Shown: one piece after another, positions 11,461 to 19,368 of the stretch | Layout of the letters: the number at the start of each line of letters is the position of its first letter | Numbering within the stretch: position 1 is the stretch's first letter | Origin: Streptococcus sanguinis | GTDB lineage: Bacteria; Bacillota; Bacilli; Lactobacillales; Streptococcaceae | Length of the DNA stretch: 64,000 nt | NCBI RefSeq assembly: GCF_900635155.1 | Contig: NZ_LR134002.1 | Span: 1,178,001-1,242,000, forward strand | Direction: 5' to 3' | The notes under the pieces: generated by a model | Database searches by the model: none | Seen by the model: only the letters and a program-made list of their open reading frames with translations | What the model was told of the DNA's origin: nothing | Made by a program: the position numbers and the translations under genes

Positions 11461-11543
11461 AAAAGCATCTAAATCACAACATTACCACAGAAATCGGAAA
11501 TGTAAATCCCGACTAAAAAGGTAATGAGAGTTAGGTGCTTTTT
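11460..11543. terminator. Nested palindrome between convergent genes
   Basis: Outer stem AAAAAGCATCTAA (11460-11472) with TTAGGTGCTTTTT (11531-11543), middle stem CATTACC (11480-11486) with GGTAATG (11520-11526), and an inner TCGG (11494-11497) with CCGA (11509-11512). Each strand ends the outer stem with a T5 run, so it can terminate both the MATE gene and the regulator gene. The multi-stem layout is more elaborate than a plain terminator and may be a small repeat element. Confidence 0.6.
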
Positions 11544-11570
11544 ATTGGTTTGCGACTCCAACTTACAATT

Positions 11571-14171
11571 TTATAATTTGCGCAGCATCTGAATTAAAAC
11601 ACTGACCTCTGCGTCATCTACAAGAATCTTAAAGCTTCGCTCCACCGTTCGGATGATTTTCCTAACGTGCTTATAGTCATCAGGGAATTTTTCGATAACA
11701 CCAGCAATTTCTTTACTGCTCTTCTTCAAGCATTCTCCTGAAAGGGTTCGCTCCACTAGACACGCAATATGAACAAACAAACCTATTGTTTGCTCCTCTG
11801 TCAGCTGATAATAAAAATCAAATTCATCTAAAATAGCAGGAAGAATCTTTTTAATCTTAGCTAAGGAAGTATAGACAAATTGCTCTTCTAAAAATTGGTA
11901 AACCTTCTCATAATCGTAGCTATTGACAGAGGTCGGTACAAACATCAATAATTTATCTAAGTGCTCCTTGGGCTGCTCAAAAACATCTTTAATGGAAATG
12001 AAAGGGATACCCATAATTTGAGGGTCGAAAGTTCCAACAAAAGCATGAACTTGATAGGTCTTTCTTAAGGCCATCACTTCCTCAATCAACATCTCCTTAT
12101 TAGCAACTGACAAAGCAATGACACGGTAACCCAGCTTTGAATACTGATCAAGATAGTGCTTGAGCTGAAGAGAACCACCTTCGCTGGTATAACAGAGTGT
12201 AATGATGATTTTTTCCTGGTCCCTATTTTTATAAAGCTGATTCATTTCCATATGAAAAGCATGAAAGACACTGTCAATATCATTTTCTATCAAACAGCGC
12301 CGTGCAATCCCCATGCCAATAATAGTAATGGGAATTTCAAATTCTCTGATTTTAATCAGAGTTTCTTCTCGAATTTTATCCAGCATTTCCTTAATCGAGC
12401 CCATATCATAGAGGACAATGACCCCTAAACCTTGGTCTAGTTCCTCAATTTGCTCTTTTAATTTACGATAGCTTTCCTCTAGAGATTCTTCTAATAGAAT
12501 ATCAAAGCCATACACTTGGCTATTTTTAGTCAGCATCTTGGTTGACTCAGCCAAGGACTTGGCAACCCCTTTACCATGCAGAACGTAGAGCAAGATAGGT
12601 CGTAGACTATCTTGTTTCTTTTCGGATTCAATAATAAACATGGTTAGGATGACGATTTCATCTATCGGAACAGCTAGTTGAAATCTTGTTTCTAGCTGCC
12701 TGGCAAATTTAGAACATTGTGCATACTCTATTGGATAATCCCGAATCACTTTCACAATAGCATCATTATCCAACTGCCGGTTTAACGACCCTTTCTGCTT
12801 AAGCATCGCATTGACATGAAGGCTGATGCCGTAATATGCCGTCGAATTAAGCTCTATATTGAGTTCTTTTTGAACAGATAAAACAAAGGCTTGTACCAAC
12901 TGGATTACTTCAGCAGAAACAATCGTCTCAAGCTGATTAAGATTTTCCAACTCATCCTCTTTCTTAACAAAAGGTTTGTATTCAATATAGCTTTGAATAT
13001 AGTTTCTTACTGCCTCAAAAATATCATCCTGCTCAATGCCTCTTTCTGATAACTGAGAATATTCTGATTTAATTTTGTTATATAAATCATCCGACTCTTG
13101 CTCTGGAAAATCCAGCAATCCCAACTCCTTATCATAAATCAACACCTTACGTTTGCCAATCAATTCATCGATTTTAACTACATTATGACTACCTAAATGC
13201 CGAATTCCTTGATAAGGAATAGGCAAATCGTCATTACTAAGTGTTAAATCTTTTAGCTCCGACCTCAGACTTCTTACAAAAGCATTGGCACAAGCAGTTC
13301 GAACTGCATATTCTAATTCTTTTATATTGCTAATATTCGCTGATAGGATGAAGGAATGAATGACATCACGCGGCACTTGAATATCATGGGCAGAATTCTT
13401 TGATTCGATAGCTAAAAAGTAATTTAGTAACTCTAGCTTTTCACTAATCGGTCGATTCGGATAAGAAGGCAGCTGGATTACAACAGGAAGTTTATTGGAT
13501 AAATGTTCAGATAGCTTAGCGCTACTTCCGATAATTACCAAACCTTTCTTCTGACGTCTCTTTTGTTCCCCTTCTCTGTGATTCAGCCAGGAAATCAATC
13601 TATTTTGATCCGCCGAAGATAAAACTTGTATGTTATCTATAAATAAAATTCCTTCTGCTACTTTCTCAAATACAGACTTCGTTGCCTCTGAGCCAAATAA
13701 CAACTTCAGCAAATCATCGAGAACATCAATATAGTCTAAGCAGTTAATTTTTTCAAACAACTGAGGTTTACTAATCGCTTGATTTTGAATGGCAAACTCC
13801 ATCATTTTATTAACGAAGTGAGTTCTACCAGCACCGACCTCGGATAAAATGAGTACTGGAAGGGCATAATTTGGGTATAAAATAGCTGCCTGTGCTAACT
13901 GGATGGCTGTTCGCAAACTGCCATTTTCACCTATAATGCTTGGAAAATCCAAAGGATTTTCCACAAATACCTCTTTTAATTGGTATTGAACTGGCCGTGT
14001 ATTTCCTTTAACGAGTAGCCCTTCTTTTACCAATTGATTCAAGATAGTGCTCACATTTGAGCGTTGCATTCCTAAAGCAGCAGCAATTACTTTCGTTTCA
14101 AGACCTTGCTTATTATTCTTTAGTAATTCTTGTTCTAGATATTCTAAGACTAGTGTTTTGGCAACCTTCAT
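11571..14171 (-). CDS. LevR/ManR-like PRD transcriptional regulator with degenerate AAA+ domain
   Basis: An 866-residue regulator. Order: N-terminal winged helix (residues ~1-65), AAA+ domain resembling sigma-54 activators (~75-300), PRD1 (~350-470, His in SLHVNAML), an EIIA-Man-like domain (~485-600, His in VLHGKGVA), an EIIB-like segment (~635-750) and PRD2 (~760-866, LFVHIACLVER). Such proteins are phosphorylated by PTS components and control sugar PTS genes. Here the Walker A lysine is replaced (SEVGAGRTH), Walker B is LFIDNIQ instead of LFLDEIH, and the GAFTGA loop that touches sigma-54 is absent (LLFGSEATKS). Streptococci generally lack sigma-54. It may therefore act as an ordinary DNA-binding PRD regulator. 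Target unknown; the nearby PTS is one candidate. Confidence 0.85.
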   Translation of the reverse strand: MKVAKTLVLEYLEQELLKNNKQGLETKVIAAALGMQRSNVSTILNQLVKEGLLVKGNTRPVQYQLKEVFVENPLDFPSIIGENGSLRTAIQLAQAAILYPNYALPVLILSEVGAGRTHFVNKMMEFAIQNQAISKPQLFEKINCLDYIDVLDDLLKLLFGSEATKSVFEKVAEGILFIDNIQVLSSADQNRLISWLNHREGEQKRRQKKGLVIIGSSAKLSEHLSNKLPVVIQLPSYPNRPISEKLELLNYFLAIESKNSAHDIQVPRDVIHSFILSANISNIKELEYAVRTACANAFVRSLRSELKDLTLSNDDLPIPYQGIRHLGSHNVVKIDELIGKRKVLIYDKELGLLDFPEQESDDLYNKIKSEYSQLSERGIEQDDIFEAVRNYIQSYIEYKPFVKKEDELENLNQLETIVSAEVIQLVQAFVLSVQKELNIELNSTAYYGISLHVNAMLKQKGSLNRQLDNDAIVKVIRDYPIEYAQCSKFARQLETRFQLAVPIDEIVILTMFIIESEKKQDSLRPILLYVLHGKGVAKSLAESTKMLTKNSQVYGFDILLEESLEESYRKLKEQIEELDQGLGVIVLYDMGSIKEMLDKIREETLIKIREFEIPITIIGMGIARRCLIENDIDSVFHAFHMEMNQLYKNRDQEKIIITLCYTSEGGSLQLKHYLDQYSKLGYRVIALSVANKEMLIEEVMALRKTYQVHAFVGTFDPQIMGIPFISIKDVFEQPKEHLDKLLMFVPTSVNSYDYEKVYQFLEEQFVYTSLAKIKKILPAILDEFDFYYQLTEEQTIGLFVHIACLVERTLSGECLKKSSKEIAGVIEKFPDDYKHVRKIIRTVERSFKILVDDAEVSVLIQMLRKL

Positions 14172-14331
14172 ATTCTACCTCACTGATATTTTTCTCCCAT
14201 TATCGTCATTCAATTTATCTTATACCGCAGCTTTATCCAACCACTTAGAGCCTTAGAGCTTACTCCCTATCATCCTGTCATTTCCTTATCAAACCTTTAT
14301 AAATTTGAAGCAAGAGGATGACAGAATACAT

Positions 14332-14372
14332 AAAGGCCAACTGTTAATGAGTGATATAAACAGCTGGCCTTT
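14332..14372 (-). terminator. Hairpin after the dehydrogenase operon
   Basis: AAAGGCCAACTGTT (14332-14345) and AACAGCTGGCCTTT (14359-14372) form a 14-bp stem, fully paired with one G-U when read on the minus strand. It lies 38 bp beyond the E2 stop. The T-tract is only three on the minus strand, better on the plus strand (TTTTCATTTT). Confidence 0.6.
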
Positions 14373-14409
14373 TCATTTTCACTTAGGAATGATTGTCCCT
14401 ATTCATTTA

Positions 14410-15669
14410 TCAGAAAACCAAGTCGTAAGGAGATTCCAACTTGTCCGCTAGACTGGCTAGAAACTCCGCTGCAGGCTGACCATCTACGACTTGATGGTCA
14501 AAAGTCAGGCTGAGCGGCAGGAATTTCTGCTCATAGACCTGTCCTTGGCTATCAAGAGCCAGCGCCGTTTGCAGGGCACCAACTCCTAAAATGGCCACTT
14601 CTGGAGTATTTAGGATAGGAGTGAAATATTCAATGCCTGCTGCCCCGAGATTGGTAATACTGAAGGTTGAACCTGAGTAAAGAGCTGGATCTAAAGTGCC
14701 TTTACGAGCTTGGGTGGCCTCTGTTTTGATAGCTAAGCCCAAGTCAGCCAGCGTTAGCTTATCCACGTGTCGGATAACCGGCACCACTAGACCATCACTA
14801 AGCGCAGTCGCAATCCCGATATGAATATCTTCTACTTCCTGATACTGACCATTGAAATACCAAGCGTTGAGCTGAGGGTGATCTTTCAATGCCTTGGCAA
14901 CTGCCTTTGTCAGCAGGGTCGTGATGCTGATTTCACCATTTTCTAGCGGAGAAGCTACCTTATCCTTCATATCCTGTCTAAAGGCTATCAGCTTGCTGAT
15001 ATCAACCTTACGGTGCAAGGTCACCTGAGCCGATGTCTGGAGACTGGTCATCATCCGCTCCGCAATAGACTTACGCATGCCTGTCAATCCTGCGCCATAG
15101 TCAGCCTGACTAGCCGGCTGAAGGATCGCAGAGCTATTTTCAGGTGTTTGGTTTGGAAGCGCCTCTGGTTTATAGTTTTCCACATCCCGTCGGGTAATGC
15201 GGCCCTTGCCTCCCGTTCCTGAAATCATGGAAATATCATATCCTTTTTCCTTAGCAATCTTGCGGGCCAGCGGAGTGATAAAAATACGTCCCTGTTCACT
15301 TTTTCCAACAGCGTTGGAACTTGCTGCCACAGTTTTTTCAGCTAGCTCTGGCTCTGAATCAACTGCTCCCTTATCACTTTCTGATTTATTCGCAGAGACT
15401 TCTTCCGTCTCCATACCTGGAATAGATTCTCCTGCTTCACCAATCCATGCAATTACTTTCTTGCACGGGACAGTATCGCCCGCCTGACTGATAATTTTCA
15501 AAATCACTCCTGCGCTTGGCGCCTCTACATCGCTGGTCAATTTTTCAGAACTGATTTCCAAGACAGGCTGACCAGCAGCTACGGTGTCGCCTTCCTTGAC
15601 CAGCCAGTTATTTATCAGACCTTCGGTCATTGTTAAGCCTAGCTTAGGCATTACAATTTCTGTAGCCAT
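14410..15669 (-). CDS. acoC: Dihydrolipoamide acetyltransferase (E2) of a 2-oxoacid/acetoin dehydrogenase complex
   Basis: Core of the complex, moving the acyl group from E1 to CoA. The 419 residues hold one lipoyl domain (1-80, lipoylated Lys43 in SSEKLTSDVEAP), a Pro/Ala/Ser-rich linker, an E1/E3-binding domain (~130-170, ITPLARKIAKEKGYDIS) and the catalytic domain with His392 in TFDHQVVDG. Last gene of the E3-E1alpha-E1beta-E2 operon, 13 bp after E1beta. Sequence alone does not separate acetoin from pyruvate dehydrogenase; oral streptococci have one such cluster. Confidence 0.93.
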   Translation of the reverse strand: MATEIVMPKLGLTMTEGLINNWLVKEGDTVAAGQPVLEISSEKLTSDVEAPSAGVILKIISQAGDTVPCKKVIAWIGEAGESIPGMETEEVSANKSESDKGAVDSEPELAEKTVAASSNAVGKSEQGRIFITPLARKIAKEKGYDISMISGTGGKGRITRRDVENYKPEALPNQTPENSSAILQPASQADYGAGLTGMRKSIAERMMTSLQTSAQVTLHRKVDISKLIAFRQDMKDKVASPLENGEISITTLLTKAVAKALKDHPQLNAWYFNGQYQEVEDIHIGIATALSDGLVVPVIRHVDKLTLADLGLAIKTEATQARKGTLDPALYSGSTFSITNLGAAGIEYFTPILNTPEVAILGVGALQTALALDSQGQVYEQKFLPLSLTFDHQVVDGQPAAEFLASLADKLESPYDLVF

Positions 15670-15682
15670 ACTTGCCTCCCTT

Positions 15683-16714
15683 CTATCTCTTCAGATCGTC
15701 AATCAATTCTGCAGCAACAGTCAGAACCTTATCAGCATTAGGGATATAGAGCTGTTCCAAATTCACCGCAAATGGTACTGGCACATTTGGCGCACAGACG
15801 CATTTCACTGGACCGTCCAGATAGTCAAAGCATTTGTCTGTCACTGCTGCTGCGATATCCGTCGCTGTGTTATTGTGAGGGTTTGATTCATCAACGATAA
15901 TCAGCCGTCCAGTTTTCTTGACTGATTCAAAGACTGTCTCCTCATCCCAAGGAGCTACCGTTCTCAAGTCAATGACTTCAACCGAAATACCATCTTTTTC
16001 CAAGCGATCCGCTACTTCATAAGCTACATAGAGCATTTTACCGATAGTGACAATAGTAAGATCAGTTCCCTCACGGCGGACAGCAGCCTTTCCAATTGGA
16101 ACTGTATAATATTCCTCTGGCACCTCTCCCTTGATACCATAGAGGGTCTTATCTTCTGAATAAATGACGATATTATCATCTTCAATAGAAGCCAGCAGTA
16201 AGCCCTTAGCATCGTAAGGTGTTGCCGGAACGACCACCTTAATGCCGGGAATGGATCCGAAGAGACCGTAATAAGAACCCGAGTGCTGAGCTGCTGCCGA
16301 AGCTCCTGCCCCGTGCATGGTGCGCATTGTCATCGGAACCTTGGCCTTACCACCAAACATATAGCGCATTTTTGAGCCCTGCCCCAGAATGGCATCAAAG
16401 CAGAAACCGATAAAGTCATTGAACATCAGCTCCGGTACTGGACGCAAGCCAGTCAGAGCCATTCCAACAGAAGCTGACACGTATCCGTGCTCTGAAATCG
16501 GAGTATCAATCACCCGCTCTCGGCCATATTTTGGCATGAGTCCCTTGGTCACACCCATTACACCGCCCCAAGCATCTTCGTTTTCTTCTTCCAAGTGCTT
16601 GATTGTTACACCGCCAGCAATATCTTCTCCCAGAAGGATTACGGTGTCATCTTTTGCCATTGCCTGATCCAGCGCTTCATTGATTGCTTTCATAAATAAC
16701 AGTTGTCTAGCCAT
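15683..16714 (-). CDS. acoB: 2-oxoacid/acetoin dehydrogenase E1 beta subunit
   Basis: Beta chain of the thiamine-diphosphate E1 heterotetramer. The 343 residues include GEDIAGGVT, ISEHGYVSASVGMALTGLRPV in part (EHGYVSASVGMA) and the C-terminal transketolase domain with VEVIDLRTVAPWDEETV-type sequence. A GAAGGAGG site lies 8 bp upstream of ATG 16714. The gene is 18 bp after E1alpha in the same operon, the canonical order. Confidence 0.94.
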   Translation of the reverse strand: MARQLLFMKAINEALDQAMAKDDTVILLGEDIAGGVTIKHLEEENEDAWGGVMGVTKGLMPKYGRERVIDTPISEHGYVSASVGMALTGLRPVPELMFNDFIGFCFDAILGQGSKMRYMFGGKAKVPMTMRTMHGAGASAAAQHSGSYYGLFGSIPGIKVVVPATPYDAKGLLLASIEDDNIVIYSEDKTLYGIKGEVPEEYYTVPIGKAAVRREGTDLTIVTIGKMLYVAYEVADRLEKDGISVEVIDLRTVAPWDEETVFESVKKTGRLIIVDESNPHNNTATDIAAAVTDKCFDYLDGPVKCVCAPNVPVPFAVNLEQLYIPNADKVLTVAAELIDDLKR

Positions 16715-16732
16715 TTGATCAACCTCCTTCTA

Positions 16733-17806
16733 TCAATCAGCAAATACATCTTCCAGCAGAGACTCGGAACGAGGAATAGGACTGTCTTGAGCAAATTTGA
16801 TAGCTTCTTCCACATCCTTTCTAGACTCCTCTAATATGGCATCAAGTTCCTCTTCAGTCAAGAGGCCATGCTCGATAGCGTAGTCACGGAAGACGTCCAG
16901 AGCATCCACATCAGCCCAGTCTTTTTCTTCACCTTCCAAAGCCTTATACTTCTGCTCATCCCCTTCAAAGTGACCATGATCGCGATATGTTACAGCTTCA
17001 ATTAAGGTAGGCCCTTCACCTCTACGAGCCCGCTCTACAGCTTCCTTGGCTACTTGGTAGACAGCGAATAAATCCTTACCATTAACCCGAACGCCGGGCA
17101 TATTATAAGCAGCCGCTCTCTCAGCAATGGTGCCAGACGCTGAAGAATACCATTGCGGTGTCGATTCTGCAAAGAAGTTGTTTTCATTGACAAAGATAAC
17201 TGGCAGTTTCCAAATTGATGCCATATTGAGACATTCGTGGAAATTCCCTTCATTGGCCGCACCATCACCGAAGAAGCAGACAGCTACACTGTCGGTTTTC
17301 AAGTACTTGTTGCGCATAGCTGCACCGGTAGCTAGACCAAAGCCTCCACCAACCATACCATTGGCGCCGAGGATTCCCTTGTCCAAATCGGCAATGTGCA
17401 TAGATCCGCCTTTTCCTTTTCCAAGTCCAGTCTCCTTGCCAAAAATTTCTGCCATCATGCCCTTTAAATCACCGCCCTTAGCAACACAGTGACCGTGTCC
17501 CCGGTGGGTACTGGTAATATAGTCCTGGTCTGTCAGGTTAGCACAGACACCCGTAGCAATCGCTTCCTCTCCGGCATAAAGGTGAACAAAGCCAGGAATC
17601 TGTCCTGCTGCAAAGAAACGCCGAGTATTTTCCTCAAAATTACGGATATCCCACATGGTTTTATACATGGTCTTGGCTTTTTCTTTGGAAATCTGCTCCA
17701 CCTCAACTTCGGTAGCATCATGGACTTTTAAATCGACTAGCTCCGATACAGCCCCTTGGCTTCTTGTTTTGGTCAATCGTTGTGGTAAATCTTTATAATG
17801 TGACAT
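16733..17806 (-). CDS. acoA: 2-oxoacid/acetoin dehydrogenase E1 alpha subunit
   Basis: TPP-binding chain that decarboxylates the substrate. The 357 residues contain the TPP motif GDGAANEGNFHECLNMA and the phosphorylation-loop-like segment TYRDHGHFEGD. STHRGHGHCVAKG is the substrate/TPP pyrophosphate region. Preceded by GAGGTAAAAAT. It is 15 bp after the E3 gene. Compared with typical sequences nothing is missing. Confidence 0.94.
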   Translation of the reverse strand: MSHYKDLPQRLTKTRSQGAVSELVDLKVHDATEVEVEQISKEKAKTMYKTMWDIRNFEENTRRFFAAGQIPGFVHLYAGEEAIATGVCANLTDQDYITSTHRGHGHCVAKGGDLKGMMAEIFGKETGLGKGKGGSMHIADLDKGILGANGMVGGGFGLATGAAMRNKYLKTDSVAVCFFGDGAANEGNFHECLNMASIWKLPVIFVNENNFFAESTPQWYSSASGTIAERAAAYNMPGVRVNGKDLFAVYQVAKEAVERARRGEGPTLIEAVTYRDHGHFEGDEQKYKALEGEEKDWADVDALDVFRDYAIEHGLLTEEELDAILEESRKDVEEAIKFAQDSPIPRSESLLEDVFAD

Positions 17807-17821
17807 ATTTTTACCTCCTCA

Positions 17822-19162
17822 TTAATCGTCCTGAACGAGTCTTTTGGCGACTTCTTGTATAAGTTCTGATGTAGTCGGATGAGCGAAAACTGTTTCAAGA
17901 ACTTGATCCAACGTTGCTTCAGCCTGCCTCAGCAAAATCAAATTCTGTAGAAGATCCGTACCGTGCGGACCAACGATGACAGCACCTAGTAGAAGATGGT
18001 ATTGCTTTTCTGAAATTAGCTTGACATACCCCTCCGTCTCACCTATAGCGATAGCCCGCCCGTTATAAGAGAAAGGCAGCTGATCGACCAGAACATCATA
18101 GCCGGCCTGCTCAGCCTCTTCCTTGCTGAGACCAAAAGAAGCCACTTCAGGATTGGTGTAGAGTGAACGGGGAACACCCAGCGGATCAACTGCTTCTTCA
18201 GCTCTTCGACAGATAGCTCTTACAGCCTTTATCCCTTCTGCACTGGCTACGTGAGCCAGCATATAAGATTCCAAGAGATCACCGATAGCATAAACATGCT
18301 CTTTGGATGTTTCGTAGTATTGATCTACCTTGACAAAATTCCGCTCTGTCAAGGCTAATCCCATATCCTTTGCTAACTCTAGATTTGGTTTACGGCCAGT
18401 AGCGACTAAAAGATGGTCGAAAGCAACCTGCTCGTTCTCAAGTAAGACAGAATTAGCAGTTACTCCCTTTATCTGAGCTCCCTGATAAATCATCACCCCC
18501 ATTTTCTTTAGTTTCTTTTGAATCACACGTCGCGCTTCTGCTTCTTCAGTCAAAAGAATTTCCGGCGCAACCTCAATAACAGTGACAGCGACACCCAGAG
18601 GAGCCATAGCGAAAGCTAGCTCAATTGCGATAACGCCACCTCCAATAATGACTAACTTCTCAGGAAGCTCCCTCAAGTCAAAAAACGTATCCGTCGTTAG
18701 ATAGTCAACCTGTTCCAATCCCTTGATAGGAGGCACAAAAGGATAACTGCCAGTAGCCAAAATCACATCTTTGCCACTGATTTCTTTACCATTGACGGAG
18801 AAAGTTCGGTCTTTGACAAACTTGGCCTGCCCTTGGATATATTCAATACCTAAAGACTTAAAGCTAGCATGAATTCCAGATTGCAAACTGGCAATAACCT
18901 GATTCTTTCGGTCTACCAATTTCTCAAAATCAATCCTTTCAAGCTTGCTCTCAATGCCATAACGCCTAGCCTCCTCCATTGTCAGCAACCAATGACCGTG
19001 CTGGAGATAAGCCTTAGACGGTATACATCCCACATTCAGGCAGGTTCCGCCGATAGACTTCTTTTCTACCACGGCCACCTTCTTGCCCAAACGAGCTGCT
19101 TCTTCAGCAGCCACATAACCACCCGGTCCAGCACCGATAATCAAAACATCATAAACAGACAA
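17822..19162 (-). CDS. lpdA: Dihydrolipoamide dehydrogenase (E3)
   Basis: FAD enzyme that reoxidises dihydrolipoyl groups with NAD+. The N-terminal FAD site is IIGAGPGGYVAAE, the redox disulfide is in GGTCLNVGCIPSKAY, the NAD site is VIIGGGVIAIELA, and the C-terminal dimer domain ends with HPTTSELIQE. I place the start at TTG 19162 (MSVYDVLIIG) because AAAGGAGG is 6 bp upstream; a longer reading from 19207 would translate that site. No N-terminal lipoyl domain, unlike some streptococcal E3 proteins. First gene of the operon. Confidence 0.93.
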   Translation of the reverse strand: MSVYDVLIIGAGPGGYVAAEEAARLGKKVAVVEKKSIGGTCLNVGCIPSKAYLQHGHWLLTMEEARRYGIESKLERIDFEKLVDRKNQVIASLQSGIHASFKSLGIEYIQGQAKFVKDRTFSVNGKEISGKDVILATGSYPFVPPIKGLEQVDYLTTDTFFDLRELPEKLVIIGGGVIAIELAFAMAPLGVAVTVIEVAPEILLTEEAEARRVIQKKLKKMGVMIYQGAQIKGVTANSVLLENEQVAFDHLLVATGRKPNLELAKDMGLALTERNFVKVDQYYETSKEHVYAIGDLLESYMLAHVASAEGIKAVRAICRRAEEAVDPLGVPRSLYTNPEVASFGLSKEEAEQAGYDVLVDQLPFSYNGRAIAIGETEGYVKLISEKQYHLLLGAVIVGPHGTDLLQNLILLRQAEATLDQVLETVFAHPTTSELIQEVAKRLVQDD

Positions 19163-19247
19163 AACTCTCCTCCTTTCATAAAATGCAAAGGGTGCTCCAA
19201 CAATCAAAATGATTGCTGTCGGCTATAGATACAAAAAGCATCTCATT

Positions 19248-19276
19248 ATTTTACGTATACCTAAGACTCATTTCAA
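19248..19276 (-). promoter_or_regulatory. Promoter of the dehydrogenase operon
   Basis: -35 TTGAAA (19271-19276) and -10 TAAAAT (19248-19253) with exactly 17 bp between them. It leaves a 5' leader of about 80 nt before the TTG start of E3. Confidence 0.75.
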
Positions 19277-19342
19277 AATCTCAGGATAGAGTCTGCTCAG
19301 AAACCATGAACCCCCTTTCTTTGTTTTTCTTTGTATATACAT

Positions 19343-19356
19343 AGTAAGCGCTTACT
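19343..19356. promoter_or_regulatory. cre-like CcpA site upstream of the dehydrogenase promoter
   Basis: AGTAAGCGCTTACT is a perfect 14-bp palindrome with the cre core AAGCGCTT and 12 of 14 consensus matches. It lies about 67 bp upstream of the -35 box and 12 bp after the stop of the clp gene. A distant upstream site can be activating or serve DNA looping; in many Firmicutes acetoin genes are CcpA-repressed. Confidence 0.7.
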
Positions 19357-19368
19357 TTTAGAAGAAAC

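Noticed and set aside
11571..14171. Treating the PRD regulator as a working sigma-54 activator
   Set aside because: Walker A Lys, Walker B Glu and GAFTGA are all missing, so the label would mislead.
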